Source of the DNA: Siniperca chuatsi
Lineage: Eukaryota > Chordata > Actinopteri > Centrarchiformes > Sinipercidae
Length of the DNA: 64,000 nt
Reading direction: 5' to 3'
NCBI RefSeq assembly: GCF_020085105.1
Contig: NC_058047.1
Location: 13,711,501-13,775,500 of the forward strand
Made by a program: the position numbers and the translations under genes. Below, piece by piece: positions 52,018 through 64,000 of this stretch. The notes under the pieces were generated by a model. The model was given only the letters and a program-made list of their open reading frames with translations. It did no database searches and was not told where the DNA came from. Position 1 is the stretch's first letter; each line of letters starts with the position of its first letter.

Positions 52018-53419
52018 TAATATACACAGTATATTCTGGTGAACGTGACATGTGAAATGTCCTGACTCCTGGCATGTTTTTAATACGTGACTCTTGACAC
52101 ATATTTCATACGTCAGGACATGTCAGGACAAGTTGACAATCAAGTTACAGTCAGAGGAAGCTTAATTCTAGCTTTCATTCATGGTCTTGCATTTACTAAC
52201 CTGTATTTGCTCACAGTGACGTGGAGAATACACCCCGCTCTTACCACAACTCTGGATAAGCTGCTGTGACTCAGAGCTGTAACCTGCATGAACACACATG
52301 ATGAGTGGCAAGTAGCTGAATAGGAAGAGTTGTCACGGTGGCACAAAGGTCAGCTGATCCAGTTTTGTAGTTTGCAACAATGTGCCAGTTGGAGCTTCTG
52401 TAGTTTGCTCTTTTAAGTTATTCCATCATGGAGGAGTCAGAAAATTGATGATGTGGTTTTGTCCCATGCAGCAAGAAAGTCAAAACTGCATTCAGAAGGT
52501 TTAGCAGACATGTAACAAGTAGCATATCTAACAAAGAAAGACGTGTGGTGTAGAATACACTCAGAAAAGCCTTCATTTAGCCTAAAGGATGAATTCATGT
52601 CATACAAAGTCCATTAAGTAGTGTCACAGTTTTCTGAAGTCTCTTTTGTTCATGTTATACAACACAAGGTTTCATCATTCCCAGGCAGAAACAAAAGCTT
52701 TCTAACAAGATTTTTGACATGACAAAAAATGTAATCAAATGAAAATCTAAGGCCATCCAAAAGTCAGCCATTCCACTTTTCTTTAGACCAAATGATAGTT
52801 GATCAGATTACATGTAACTCTGTAAAACTCCAGAATGGAAATTGGATCCACATGGTGGCACCTGTAAACATAGCAACCAGCGTTCCAGGGAAGCTGGTGT
52901 TTTCTTCTGCAAAGTGCAAATAAGTGCAACACCCTGCTGACCAAACTCAGAACGCCTGAAACATTCAAAGATAGTTTTAAGAACATTGTGACCTAACGAG
53001 AGACTTTTTCCTTCTCATTTTATTCCCATTTTGTATTTTACAGCAATTTGTAACTTTAAGACTACAGGTAAAAATGATAAAGGTATTCATGAGGAGTATA
53101 AAACTGATGCAGGTTTATGAAGATATAAGAGTCGGTACATTAAACAGTGAAGGAAAAGATGGGCTCTGACGAGGACACAGTGAGAGAAGATTTGGGCACC
53201 AAACAGCAGAGAGGTGTTTTATGAAGAAGGCTCAGAATAGCTGGACTTATTACATACAAAAAGCCATAGTTCCATAAAACCAACTTAGAGCCAAACTGAT
53301 TCGACTAATTTAAGCTTGAAGTTCATGACTTTAAAATACACACAAGCCTAAGATATCAAGCACAGATTTGATCTATTCATAAAATAGAAAACTGAGAAAC
53401 AGAGAGGCCAGATGACTTT

Positions 53420-53456
<37 letters not shown>

Positions 53457-54700
53457 CTTATTATTCCTTGCTCAATTTAGAAAGTAGACACTGACAATTA
53501 AAACGATATTTTGAACTGGGATCTTTCAGTGGTGAAAATGACATCAGCTGTCAGTGGAGGACATCAATTTACATGCCAGAGTTGCTTCGAAAGTACCACC
53601 TTTCTGAACAAGTATGTTGTGCTAATTTGTCTGAAGTGACAGGCAGGTGATGAGTGACGTCACTTAGGATTTCACACATGACTATGTGCAGGCGTCAACT
53701 TTCCTTCCTCCTTCAGAAAAAGCAGATTGTTTTGTTTTGTGCAAATGTTGCATTCAATGGGATTTTTAAAAAATTCTAATAAATAAAATGTTCACCTTTT
53801 TTCCTTCAAGATTTTACATATCTGATCAACTCTCTAAAATTACAGAAAAACAAAGTGTGTACACACAATTAAATGTTAAAATTGCATTTTTTAAAGAGTT
53901 AGAATTTAATCTGGCTTTGTTTTATTGTATTTATTCATTTTATATACATTTTTATCTTTAGTTTTTCTCCTTTACTGTCGTCCTTTATTTGTCCTTTCAG
54001 ATTTGATTGTGCTACGATTTACACTATTTAACACTTCTGAAACATGTATTTTGATAAAGTTCTTGAAATACAATGTAAAATAAAACATACAGTAGACTTC
54101 ATATCACCTCAGTGAAATGTTAAAATTAAAAAGTTAAAATTCTTATGTTCTCTGATAGACTGTATATTTTTACAATGGATATCCAAACATCCTCTCGTTT
54201 TAACACAATGGATCACATCTACTCTGGCATTCATGCAGATGGAGACGGTAGGCTTTATTTTGAAGGACAAGCAACGTCAGTTTGGAAAAATGTGGAACCC
54301 TTTTCTTTCCCTACTTGGGAGACAAAGCAATCCAGACTCCAAAAGGAGGACTTTGTTGACTTGCAGGCAAATGAGCTGTTGGAGCTCTTGCACAGAAAAC
54401 ATTTTGACATTTTGTCACAGTAAGAAAGGCACAGGTGAAAAACAAATTGTTACCTCTCTGTTTACGGTTTAAACAAAAAAAGCATATCAACCATGTTTGG
54501 AAAAATATTCTGATTAAGTTAAAAATATGTTAATGTAAAAAAAAAAAAAAAGAGAGAAATGATGTGACTAAAGGAAAACATTCAGTATTTTGTAGACCCA
54601 TATTCGCATTCTTTATAAAATGGAATAATAATGTTCTAAGTGTTTTTCAAGGTCCCTAAAAGTAGGAGGGGGAATTTAAAAAAAAAACAAACATGAAGAC
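52018..54700. other. Intergenic segment between rubcn and tsc22d2
   Basis: AT-rich and without a recognised gene. It contains an AT microsatellite (53423-53455). On the plus strand at 54145-54423 there is an ATG-initiated open frame of 92 codons (including LQANELLELLHRKHFDILSQ) with protein-like composition but no recognised family, splice support or promoter. Confidence 0.5.
53423..53455. repeat. (AT)n microsatellite
   Basis: About 16 uninterrupted AT units in the rubcn-tsc22d2 interval. Confidence 0.9.
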
Positions 54701-56879
54701 ATTCTCTTAATAAAACAGTAATTTATTTTTGACTGAAAACTAAAATTGTCTGAACAGCACATTACAAGGGCATTGTTAAGATATTTTCTCCAAGGCTCAG
54801 TGATCACTTTCATATAGTACACTTGGCATGTACACGGCATCTCCTTCAAACAAAAGAAAGACAGAAACAAAAACTCTAAAGAGAGAAGAAATAAGCCCAT
54901 TTGCAAAAAACAAAAAAAAAAACAAAATGGAAATCAAAGAGTCCATCCTGTAGATGTAGAAAGATGACTGATTGTACAATTACCAAGCATTTTGGTTTGA
55001 TTCTAAGCCACAGAGAAAGAAACCGGATCGCCTGACGACAGCAGATGGCGGCACAGGAGGCACAAAAGACGTGACACAGACAGGACATCCCATAATATGC
55101 TCACACGCAATTGACGGGGTTCCAGCTTTAAAGTGTGAAATGTTTAATAGTTCCCATTGTTTATGCAGATATTGTTATCTAGTTATTTTTTCATCTTTGT
55201 AAGCCAAGTGTTGGTACACTACAATCGAAATCTAAATGTTGCATTTATTAAATACTTTAAAATCTGCAATGTAACAAAACCTTTTCTCTGCATATGAAAC
55301 TCAACACAGCATTTACATGAAAACAAAAAAGATGGCTCCTTTTCTGACTAATGTTTTGTGCACAAGGCCCTTCCCTCCATCCAACACCTCCACCTTCCAT
55401 TCTCATTATTATTCTTACCCTCAACCACTTACTCCACCCTCTTTGCCCATTGTTCCCTTTCTCTTTCATAAATCTTTTCACAATCATTCACAGACTGACA
55501 ACTTCACAGAAAAATAAGTGCTGGAAAAAAACATGAGGTAAGAAAGTGGTTTGATTATAGATCATGCAGAACATGCAAAACAGCTTAAAAAAAACAAAAA
55601 CAAAAAGCATAGCGGAGAGAGAGTAGGAAAAAAATATGAGTGTGCATTTAAAAATGGAAAATAAAGACTTACACAGCTTTGCGTCTTTGGTTATAAAGTA
55701 GGTCGAACAATTTTCACAGCTTTTCATCCCCCCAACCAAACCCCAAATTAATTTCTGTTTTTTTCGTTTTAAACAAAGAAAGTCTAGAAAAAGTAAATTA
55801 ATTGTTTTCTTTATCGAAACATCCCATCACATCTTAACAGGTATTCTCCTGTACAAACCCTCCTTGCTCTTAATACTTTACACTTTACAAAATATACATT
55901 CAACCTGGATTTCACCTAATGTAAGCTCGGCTTTAGTGTTAGCACTATTTCATGAGAAGAAGAATTTCTTATATGGAACTTATTGCCTACTTACTGAGAT
56001 CTACTTGTTGCAAGAGACTACCAAATTTAATACCTCACAGATTCTAAAATACCAAAAGACCAAAGAGAAAGGTTTCTTTTTGTTTTTAATAAGTATCTCC
56101 ATGACATTGTTCATTTACATTATGAAAATAGCAGCCCTGAAATAAATAAATGCAAATACTAAAACTGAACTAATGAAAAAGTATTATGATTCATGTCAAA
56201 GTATGGTGGCTCTGAGAAAACAACACAAGCTTTTTGTTGCAGCATATAACAAACCGAGGCTCTCGACTCGCTCCACTAAAGCCAAGGCGCCCGCCGGTGT
56301 CGTCCTCCGCTCAGGGAGGACGAATCGTCTCCCCCACTTCTCCCTCGGCTCTCTGGCCTCTTTGAGCCCTGGATTAATGTGGGGTGGGGATACTGGGAGG
56401 ACAGTATCTGCTGGATGTTACAGGACCCATGTCACCACACTGGCCCCTCGCAGGGTTGCTCCGCCCTCTTCCATCACTTGTTGCCCCAACAAAGTGAGCT
56501 CTCTGTGCCCGTCTCCTGCACAAGAACAGCATGCAGTTTTATGGTGTGCACCGGCTCCCCTGCCCCCCCACCCCACCCCCTTTTTTCAGCTTTCTTGCAG
56601 CCAACCACAGGGACAGAATAAGACTTTTCAAGGGGTGGTAAATGTCTTAATAATGTGAAGGCCCGGTGACGGCAATGCGCACACACTGAAGCATGGCTCT
56701 TGGTGGCAAACAAAGATGTCGCTGTTGTTGATTTTTCCTCAAATGGAGCATATTGAATACCGAGCCTTTTGCTTTATGGAGCTAAAGGGACGGTAGCAGT
56801 TGTTTTCTTTACTAACAGGATGTTCCACTCCTGTCCATGGGAGGTGTGTGTTTAAGCATATGTATTGGGGGTAGGGGGA
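54700..56879 (-). other. tsc22d2: tsc22d2 3' untranslated region (inferred)
   Basis: About 2.2 kb follow the stop codon at 56880. An AATAAA on the minus strand at 54722-54727 gives a plausible 3' end near 54705. A second candidate signal lies near 55240. The open frames on the opposite strand here (for example 56173-56658) look like shadows of a GC-rich UTR. Confidence 0.55.
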
Positions 56880-59800
56880 TCACGCCGAGGTGATGTTGGG
56901 CTGATGAGGGACACTCTGACTCCCCTCGTGGTGAGCCAAGGGGGTGTTGTTGTTTGTGACGAGTGGGTGTTGCTGCTGCAGCAGCGGCGACGATGAGCTG
57001 CTGCCCTGGCCGAGCTGACCGGACAGCTGGCAGAGCTGCTCCGAGTTGGCCAGCGACTTCAACACGGCGTTCTCGCGCTCCAACACCGAGTTCCTCTCGT
57101 ACAGCTCCTTGATGTGCTCCTTCAACACCTCCACCTCCTCGCGAACGGCATACATCAGGTGGCTTTTCACCAAGTCCTGAAAGAGAGGGTGCAGACAAAA
57201 AAAGGGAAAGTTAAATTAGCACACCAAACAACAAGAATTTTTTTTAAGACCATAAATAGTTTTTAAACAGCAGATTCCATCCTCAAACAAAGGAAAAGGA
57301 CATATGTCATCTCAGAGCTTAAAGCGGTAGAGTGTAATCTTTCTTTGACAACATCTTTAGCACTGAGGTGTCTTTGCCATAGGGGTTTTGCAACTGCATT
57401 TTCAAGAGGTCACCTGTCAAACTGCAGGGGCAATAGTGACATTCTGAATATTGTGATTGATTTTCTAGTGTGTGTTTTTCTAAGAAAGCTGGTTGTTCAG
57501 AACAGGAAATACCAAAGTTTCATGAACTGAATATAATGGGGAATTTATCCTGGGTTATTACATTAAAATGTTCCTCCAAGTGAGTTTTACGTTCATCGTC
57601 TCTGAGACAGTTCTGTCACTTAAGTGTCGGCAATGGGGAAACTTATGAAACAAGTCACTGTACAGGCTTGAAGATAATGTGTGTCACCCAACCACATTTA
57701 ACACTTTTACATCTGTGGGAAATCTCACCATTGCCTGCTCAATCTTGTTATCGATGGCGACGACGCTGGCACCAGATGCACTGTGGAGAGAAAGAGCAAG
57801 AGTTACCACAAGATACGTGCTTTAGATTGATATCAGCTCTTTCACATTCACTAACTGACAAATCTGGTCCTTACAGTGCCAAACATGACCTCAGGGGATT
57901 TCACTGGTACTTCAGAGGTTAAATTAAAAAAAATGTAAACAGAAACCCTGGGGCATTTTCTGGTGTGCCAAATCTGTTTCCAGAGAATGAGATGAACAGG
58001 TTTGAGATTTAATCATTTTTCAAAAGCACACAGACCAAAAATAAAAACACTATTTTTAGTGCCCTTGACAAAGTGCCACAGATGAACACTGATCCATGTT
58101 ATTAAAGGCAAAGAGGGATGTTACAAACATGGTGCCGTGAGATTTACATGAAAAAGCATTATGGGGGGTGAGATGTTGTCTCTCCAAAATGCAGCACGCT
58201 CCACTGTGTAGCCAGTCAACAGCTCCTGACCAGAACAGAATGTTCTTAAAAATGGCTCCACTGATCTCCAGCAAGTAGGAAATAGTTCCATTTCAATAGT
58301 ACTTCACAACGAGGACCCCGATTTACTGTACAGACATTTCTGCATTAAGCCACAAAACCCTTCAAGTTCAGGAAGTCTAATGTCAATATACTGAGGCATC
58401 TTTGGCCTTCATCACTGACACCATACACTAATAAAGTGGATGAATACAAAAGTCATAAACACCAACCAACAAACAATCCTGCCCGATATTTTTTTCTTAC
58501 TTGTGACATAAGGCCACACAAATAAACTTGACCAAATGTAAAGTTCCATGAAGACAGCAGCAACTGAAGCGCCTCACATGACGTCTTTCATCAGTAAAAC
58601 CAGGCGTCCAACTCAAGACTGTGTCATGTACGAATCAGAGCATGATCACATACATATAAACAGATAATGACAAATGAGATCTTATAGTACTTGTCTTAAA
58701 TTATTTTGAAACAAAGTAAAACACACGAAGAAGCGCTGTTCAATCAACACATTTCACTAACATCTTTCCGTCTTAAGCTATGATAACGATGCTCCAGTAG
58801 GCTGGTTAAATACAGACATTTCAACCTTTATCTATGAATGCCCCACATTGATGAAAACATATTACTCTCCTGCAGGACTTTCGGGCGAGGCTGATGTCGC
58901 CATCAGAGATCAGTCTACATTATCAGTGAAATCTAATATTCTCCATTATGTGTATAAAAAATTCAAAAAAAAACAAAAAAAAACGTGTTCTTTTGAAATA
59001 TGAAGCATCCACACTGCTTCTGTGTGCATCCCACTTTGTTAACACGTTTTCAAAATCACCATCATTGCACCCCTCTCCAAAGAAAGAAAGAAAAAACGTC
59101 CCCTACTTTCCAAATAAACGACGATCAACTTACGTAATCACACACAAGATCCTGGTACAACAAAACGATGCCAAGTCTCAGAATTTACCTCAGGGAAAGA
59201 AAAAAAAATTTACACAAAAATGATCTTTATCCGTCTCAACAGATAACGCGGTCTTGAACAATCCCCGCCCTGCTCGGATATGGATGCAAAAACAAAGACG
59301 ACCGACGCGTTTCCATGCCGCTAGACGGTGCTCTGACAAGCATCTGGGACATAAGAGTGCATAATGTGCAGGCAGCATCTAATAACGAGTTTAAACTCAT
59401 TTATGATCTAAGTCGGGTGAGAAAACACATGTTAAATAGATATACACCGCACTAACGTACTCAAATATGGAGAAATGGTCTTTCCTGGACCGACCCATCT
59501 TAAATATCCAAACGTTACAGTCATGGAAGACTACAGCTAACTACTTACATCATTTATGTGAAATATATTCACGTGTTGAAGTCTTTGGATAAATAAAAAG
59601 ATGTTTCATGTGCGTAAATGCGATGTAGCGTGTAGACCCAACCTGGAAAAGTGCAGGGGAAAAGTCTTAAAAGCGTAAACTAACTCCAGCATACACAAGT
59701 TAAACGTACTGTAGATTAATTTAAAATATTACATATAAAAGTAAGCATCATTCATCACCACACTGTGACCAACATCATCATATGGAGCTTCATTACTCCA

Positions 59801-60472
59801 TCCAGCACTTATTGTCCTGCGTGCTGGAGCGCACGTACAGCGCCTTGTGGGGGGCGGGGGTGGGGTACACGTACTACACGCACTATATACACCAAACAGA
59901 TGCCACACGTGAGGAAAAACATGTCGGTATGCCAAAACCAGAGATAAGAAATTGGCCTGCATACCCAACAGCTGATGGCACAACACATACAACGTGCGCG
60001 GCACAGAGCCAGAGGAAAGGCCAGTTGAGCAGTTTGGATTTTAAACACGTCCAAGATGGCATGAAACACTCAGCTGCACACGTGTGAGAGTTAAATGTCT
60101 TAAGTCCATATAAAGAAGTACAAGAGTTTGGTACAGTGGGAGTATGCCACCAAGTTTTCAGATTCAACTTTCAGTATTATAATGCACTGTGAGTGTGTAT
60201 AGGAAGCAGTAAAACCTAAAACATGGCTCCTAAAGGACAAACAAGCAAAAATAAAATACACGCAGACCATAAGAAGGACAATACACCCACAGATTGTTAC
60301 AAGCAAATGGGACATATGAAAGTTAACTAATCCGACAATAAAATACATGGCAGAGAGCGTATATAAAAGTCCATTACCTGGCGCATCGTGCCCTGTAAGA
60401 CATCAAACGTCCTGAATATGTCGGTGAAGTTCCCGGGGAGCATGGCAGACTGTAGCTCATTTTGCAGCGCAT
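56880..60472 (-). CDS. tsc22d2: TSC22 domain family protein 2, short isoform (three coding exons)
   Basis: TSC22-family leucine-zipper protein that dimerises and regulates transcription and growth signalling. Exons: 60472-60378, 57780-57729 and 57176-56880; GT-AG borders and phases give 147 codons. The start is the first ATG in the only frame that joins correctly: exon 1 encodes [14 protein letters not shown]... and its last two bases plus T make Ser32, then [17 protein letters not shown], the invariant TSC-box entry. The box continues [20 protein letters not shown]. Zipper leucines are at about residues 67, 74, 81 and 88. The C-terminus ([11 protein letters not shown], then Gln/Ser-rich, ending QPNITSA) fits TSC22D2 better than TSC22D1, D3 or D4 (from memory, human D2 ends QPNVSSA). 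The large first exon of the long isoform is not visible and may lie beyond the right edge. Confidence 0.92.
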
Positions 60473-60680
60473 GTTTCCGTTTCTCCAAAGTATTTCTGAT
60501 GTACAACTCCACTGAGTGTTAACACACGGGAGCCTCTTGTTTGAATCGGAGCAGAGTGTGTCTTTAAACCACGCTCGGTCACATGGTGAGAAAACAAGGG
60601 GGCGGAGTTCCGCCTCTCCCTCCTCTCGCCACTTAATTTACTCCTAGGAAGACTCGTCTGCAATTACATTATTCACTGCC
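60473..60680 (-). promoter_or_regulatory. tsc22d2: Promoter and 5' leader of the tsc22d2 short isoform (inferred)
   Basis: The stretch upstream of the short-isoform ATG contains a GC box (GGGGGCGG at 60597-60604) and a GTCACATG E-box (60578-60585, TFE/MITF-type). Composition is richer in GC than the flanks. The transcription start is not defined; 60500-60550 is likely. Confidence 0.45.
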
Positions 60681-63600
60681 ACTGTCTGCCAAAAATGATA
60701 CACTGCAACTCCAGAGGCACAGGGTGACTTATTCCAAGGCTAAACGTTAATTAAAATGGAGGCAGTGTTTTGCATGTCCTGGCAAAGAGGTCTGGTTGTT
60801 CCTGCTCCTTTGTGTTACAGTACAAAATGTTAAACTCTTGAGTTGGTAGTGTGTTTTCGCAACCAAATGAGTTAAGATGTTTCAAACTTCATCTCCACAA
60901 CAGTTTTAAAGCAACAGAGGAGATGTTGACTGTCCAGTGCCCTTTTAATGTACTTCTTCCATATTAAGTGTTAAGGAAAAGAAACTTAAGCAGTTAAATG
61001 GTCAAATCTGTGTAGACTACATAAAAAAAGCGTGAAACGCTGATTTAATTTCTTTTCATGAAATGTATATTAGTGATAGAAACTCAAAAGGCAAATGAGA
61101 ATACTGTATGCCATTAAGCTGATATCAGTGAAATGAAACACCACAGCAAGTCATGTTGAATCCCCTGGGTGAATTAATGTGCTTTACAGGTAATCGAGTT
61201 TATAACGGAGCGTTCCACATGTCTACAGTCTTCCTCATCTCTGTCTCTTTCCTGGGGCAATGCAAAGGACAAAACATGAGAGGCAAAGTAAGACTTTAAA
61301 AATCTCAACTAATTTTTCCACTCATTTGAATACTTGTCAAGTTACAGAGCATCTAAAAATGGCTTGACTACAGTTTGGATATGACGTACAGCATGACAGA
61401 TCCACACTGATGTGATGACAGCGGGAAAAATGAGCTGCATTCCACAACGAGCGACTCACTTGGTTGTGCGATCTAAAGCCTGATAAACAACACAAGGAGA
61501 ACAAATTCCTCCCCTTTGAACTGAGCATTTACACATCTAGGGCAACGAGAGAGAAGAATGCACAAGAGCTTAAACAGGATTGTGTTTTTATCAATAATTA
61601 AAAAAAACAAGAGACACACAGATGGGATCAGATTGCCAAGTGACTGGGTGAACTGGCCTGAAGAAATTACAAGAAATATTAGGGAGACAAAAAAAAAAAA
61701 AGAAGCCTAAACTAATTTGTTGCCATTCGGTGTCCAAGGAAAACAAAGCAAACTGTACATTTTATTCAAGAAGGAAGACATGTGGCGGTTTATATAAGGA
61801 CCACTTGCTGTGTTAACCTCAACATGGGCCTTCCTTCCCTGCAGACTGCAGCAGCGCACACATGCACTCGTCCCCCCCAAACAAAGTCTACAGGACCACA
61901 AGGCAGCACATTCCAACTCTGGACACCTCCGGCCCGAGGCCAGCGCTTCTAAACCGAGACATCTGTGTCAGAGCCGCCATCCTGCTGTGACAACTCAGTC
62001 AAGTTCTTCACTGAGGACTAGTTATCAAAACAGTCCTGTAACCACAAGTTTCTGGTTTAATACCGGCTAAAGTGAGCTTTTCCATCATCACCATTTCTCC
62101 TGCCTGCTCATACACTTGCAAGCAGCTCCGGAGAAAGATGTAAACTGAATGCCTTAAATGTAAATATGACCGAGTCTGACTTTATGTGTGGCTCTATATC
62201 ACAGGGGACGTGCACAAGCAAAGTGTGGTCTCCTCCATTTCTCTGGGTTTATCACATGATGTTTTATAGCGTCAGAAATTCACTGTGTTCTCCATTAGGG
62301 CACAGATGCAACGGCACACGTTCCCGTTGCAAAGCATACAAACACTCACTGTGGGGGGAGGCAGCTGAATAAATTAGACCTTGGCAAGTGTATTTCAAAA
62401 TAATAGCTGGAGGGTGGGGGCTGTAACAACAGAGGGGCGCATTCACTGACGACTCCCTGTTATTCTCTTCCAGATGCAGAGATCTGCTTTAGCCCAGCTC
62501 ATGTTGTTGGTTTTTGAAAGATGCAGTTCAGCTGTAATGCCAGATGATGTCAGCAGAGGCTCCAAATGATTGTGACACAAAACGTCAGTGAAAATGCACA
62601 GAACAGCTTCAGGCAAGAGGAGTTTAGTCATGTCTTTCCTAAATTATCACAATGAATTCATTGTTGTGGCAGAAATCAACTAGAAGCTTCCATTTCATCA
62701 GGACATTTTAGAAGCTGGCTCAAAAATGAGTGTGTTGTTTCATAATATTACCTCATAATTTCTGTTAATGAGACAAAATCATTCAACAGTCACAGGAATA
62801 CTGTCATCATGGCTCTGACCCTTATGTTCATTGCCACTTGTTGTGATCTAGCAAGTTAAACTTTCAATACCATCACTAACTCACTCTGTAGTGTCAGCCA
62901 AATGCAATAAATGAACATGGAAATGTAACATGTTTTGTAAAAGGTTCAGAGAACTGATGGGGCTTCTCAATTTGACTTACTTTGGAGGTCAAAACAACTG
63001 CATTGACCATGCAACCAACCAAGCTGGCCCCTCAACACTCAACTAATGATCACCCTCTCTGACAACAAAGAGACCAGTATTTTTGCAGGAGGGCGTTCTG
63101 TACGGGGAACTGCGAGCCCCTCATGTTTATCTATCAAGTTAAATAAATTAGATCATGGCAGCACACACATCCAGTTTTCCACAGAAACCTCACTTATTTT
63201 AGTATGTCTCTGTCAAATGTCACTGTTTTGTCAGTAGTAGTGTACCTGGTGTGTATGTGTGTGTGAGATGATCAAAATCTCCAAACTGCTCCTAAATGGA
63301 CCTTGTGGTAAGACTGTTTTGTCAATTTTCACACCTTTAGACAAGTCTACTTTCATAATACCAGAAGCATTTTTTTTCCCTTTTTGTTGTTTCTATTTTC
63401 ACCTTTGCAGTAGCTGTGAGTAAAATGATAATTTGCATAGCGAGATGTGTGAAACTAGAAACCTACATGCCATGTCATGATTCAAACAAATAACCTGAAA
63501 CCTGAGTATTACAATGCACAATACATGAGAAATACTTGGTATTTGGTGATGCACACTTGAAGAAGCTTAAATATGCATAATGCAGTAAAATAGTCACGAA

Positions 63601-64000
63601 ACAAAGAATCTTGACTGACTGCTTCTGCCCTTATTGCACTGTAAAGCTTTAAACAATGGTGACAATTGCAGGATGCTGGAAGTAGGTTAATATGTGCCTC
63701 TGAACGTGGTGGATTTTTCGGACGCTGTATTGTTGGGACGTGTCGGCTACATGAAGGGTGGTCCAACTGACACAATGGAGACTAAACAAAATAATTGTCT
63801 GGAGATGGAAGTTTTATTTTTCCAGCACTAAATCAGAGTCATGAGTAGGTGTGTCTGCTGCCACAAAGCTTCCTCGTAAACACACTGTCCCACTCGCACC
63901 CTCGCCTGTTACATAAACCTCAGACTTGTGCACAAACATCATGTTCTGCATATGTCCCTATGTGACATACTCTGAGCCCACCAGCCTGTCCTCCCTTAAG
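60681..64000. other. No supported gene; possibly intron of the long tsc22d2 isoform
   Basis: Open frames here are short and lack splice or family support. The stretch may be intergenic or an intron of a longer tsc22d2 transcript starting outside the window. I see no RNA gene or clear transposon. Confidence 0.4.

Noticed and set aside
54145-54423. 92-codon ATG-initiated frame in the rubcn-tsc22d2 interval
   Set aside because: Composition is protein-like, but no family, promoter or splice evidence. Kept only as a note in the intergenic entry.
56173-56658. 161-codon open frame on the plus strand
   Set aside because: Lies within the inferred tsc22d2 3' UTR on the opposite strand, with low-complexity Pro/Ser-rich composition and no recognised domain.
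60327-60512. 61-codon frame starting at a GTG on the minus strand near 60512
   Set aside because: GTG is not a normal start here, and the frame cannot join the next tsc22d2 exon in phase. Another frame of the same exon does.

Overview
This is vertebrate nuclear DNA, almost certainly from a ray-finned (teleost) fish. Genes are split into many short exons with GT-AG introns. The intergenic and intronic DNA is AT-rich and full of microsatellites, Tc1-like and hAT-like DNA transposons and a LINE fragment. No prokaryotic signals were seen. Exon boundaries below were placed by hand from splice sites, reading phase and protein-family similarity.

Region 1 (1-19750, + strand) is a tandem cluster of serotonin 5-HT3-type Cys-loop channel subunit genes. 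Gene A (1-3576) is cut by the window edge and shows its last five exons. Gene B (5953-11048) and gene C (12920-19750) are complete, with the same nine-exon plan and the same intron phases (474 and 477 codons). Between A and B lies a fossil of a fourth copy: the last ten codons of a terminal exon (4631-4660) plus 3' flank resembling that of gene C, cut on its 5' side by a decayed Tc1-like element.

Region 2 (19751-22320) is intergenic and holds a nearly intact Tc1-like transposon (20394-22037). It has ~210-bp inverted repeats, a TA duplication and a transposase frame broken only by one in-frame TGA.

Region 3 (about 22320-49080, - strand) is the complete rubcn (Rubicon) gene: 22 coding exons, 974 codons, with an N-terminal RUN domain, a low-complexity middle and a C-terminal cysteine-rich Rubicon-homology domain. 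The best candidate for something undescribed lies here. If the exon 21 donor is not used, the frame stays open for about 354 more codons. These encode a highly charged tail with five copies of a hydrophobic/basic motif of constant spacing. It would replace the last zinc-binding segment of Rubicon.

Region 4 (49081-54700) is intergenic: the rubcn promoter, a decayed LINE with its 3' tail close to that promoter, a 60-unit AT repeat and a short palindromic-ended repeat. Region 5 (about 54700-60540, - strand) is a short isoform of tsc22d2, with three coding exons (147 codons) and a ~2.2-kb 3' UTR. From 60700 to 64000 no gene could be supported.

The human counterparts (HTR3C/D/E, RUBCN, TSC22D2) all lie on chromosome arm 3q, so the window looks like a conserved vertebrate linkage block. 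The genes do not form a shared pathway: they are a ligand-gated channel cluster, an inhibitor of autophagy/endosome maturation, and a leucine-zipper regulator.
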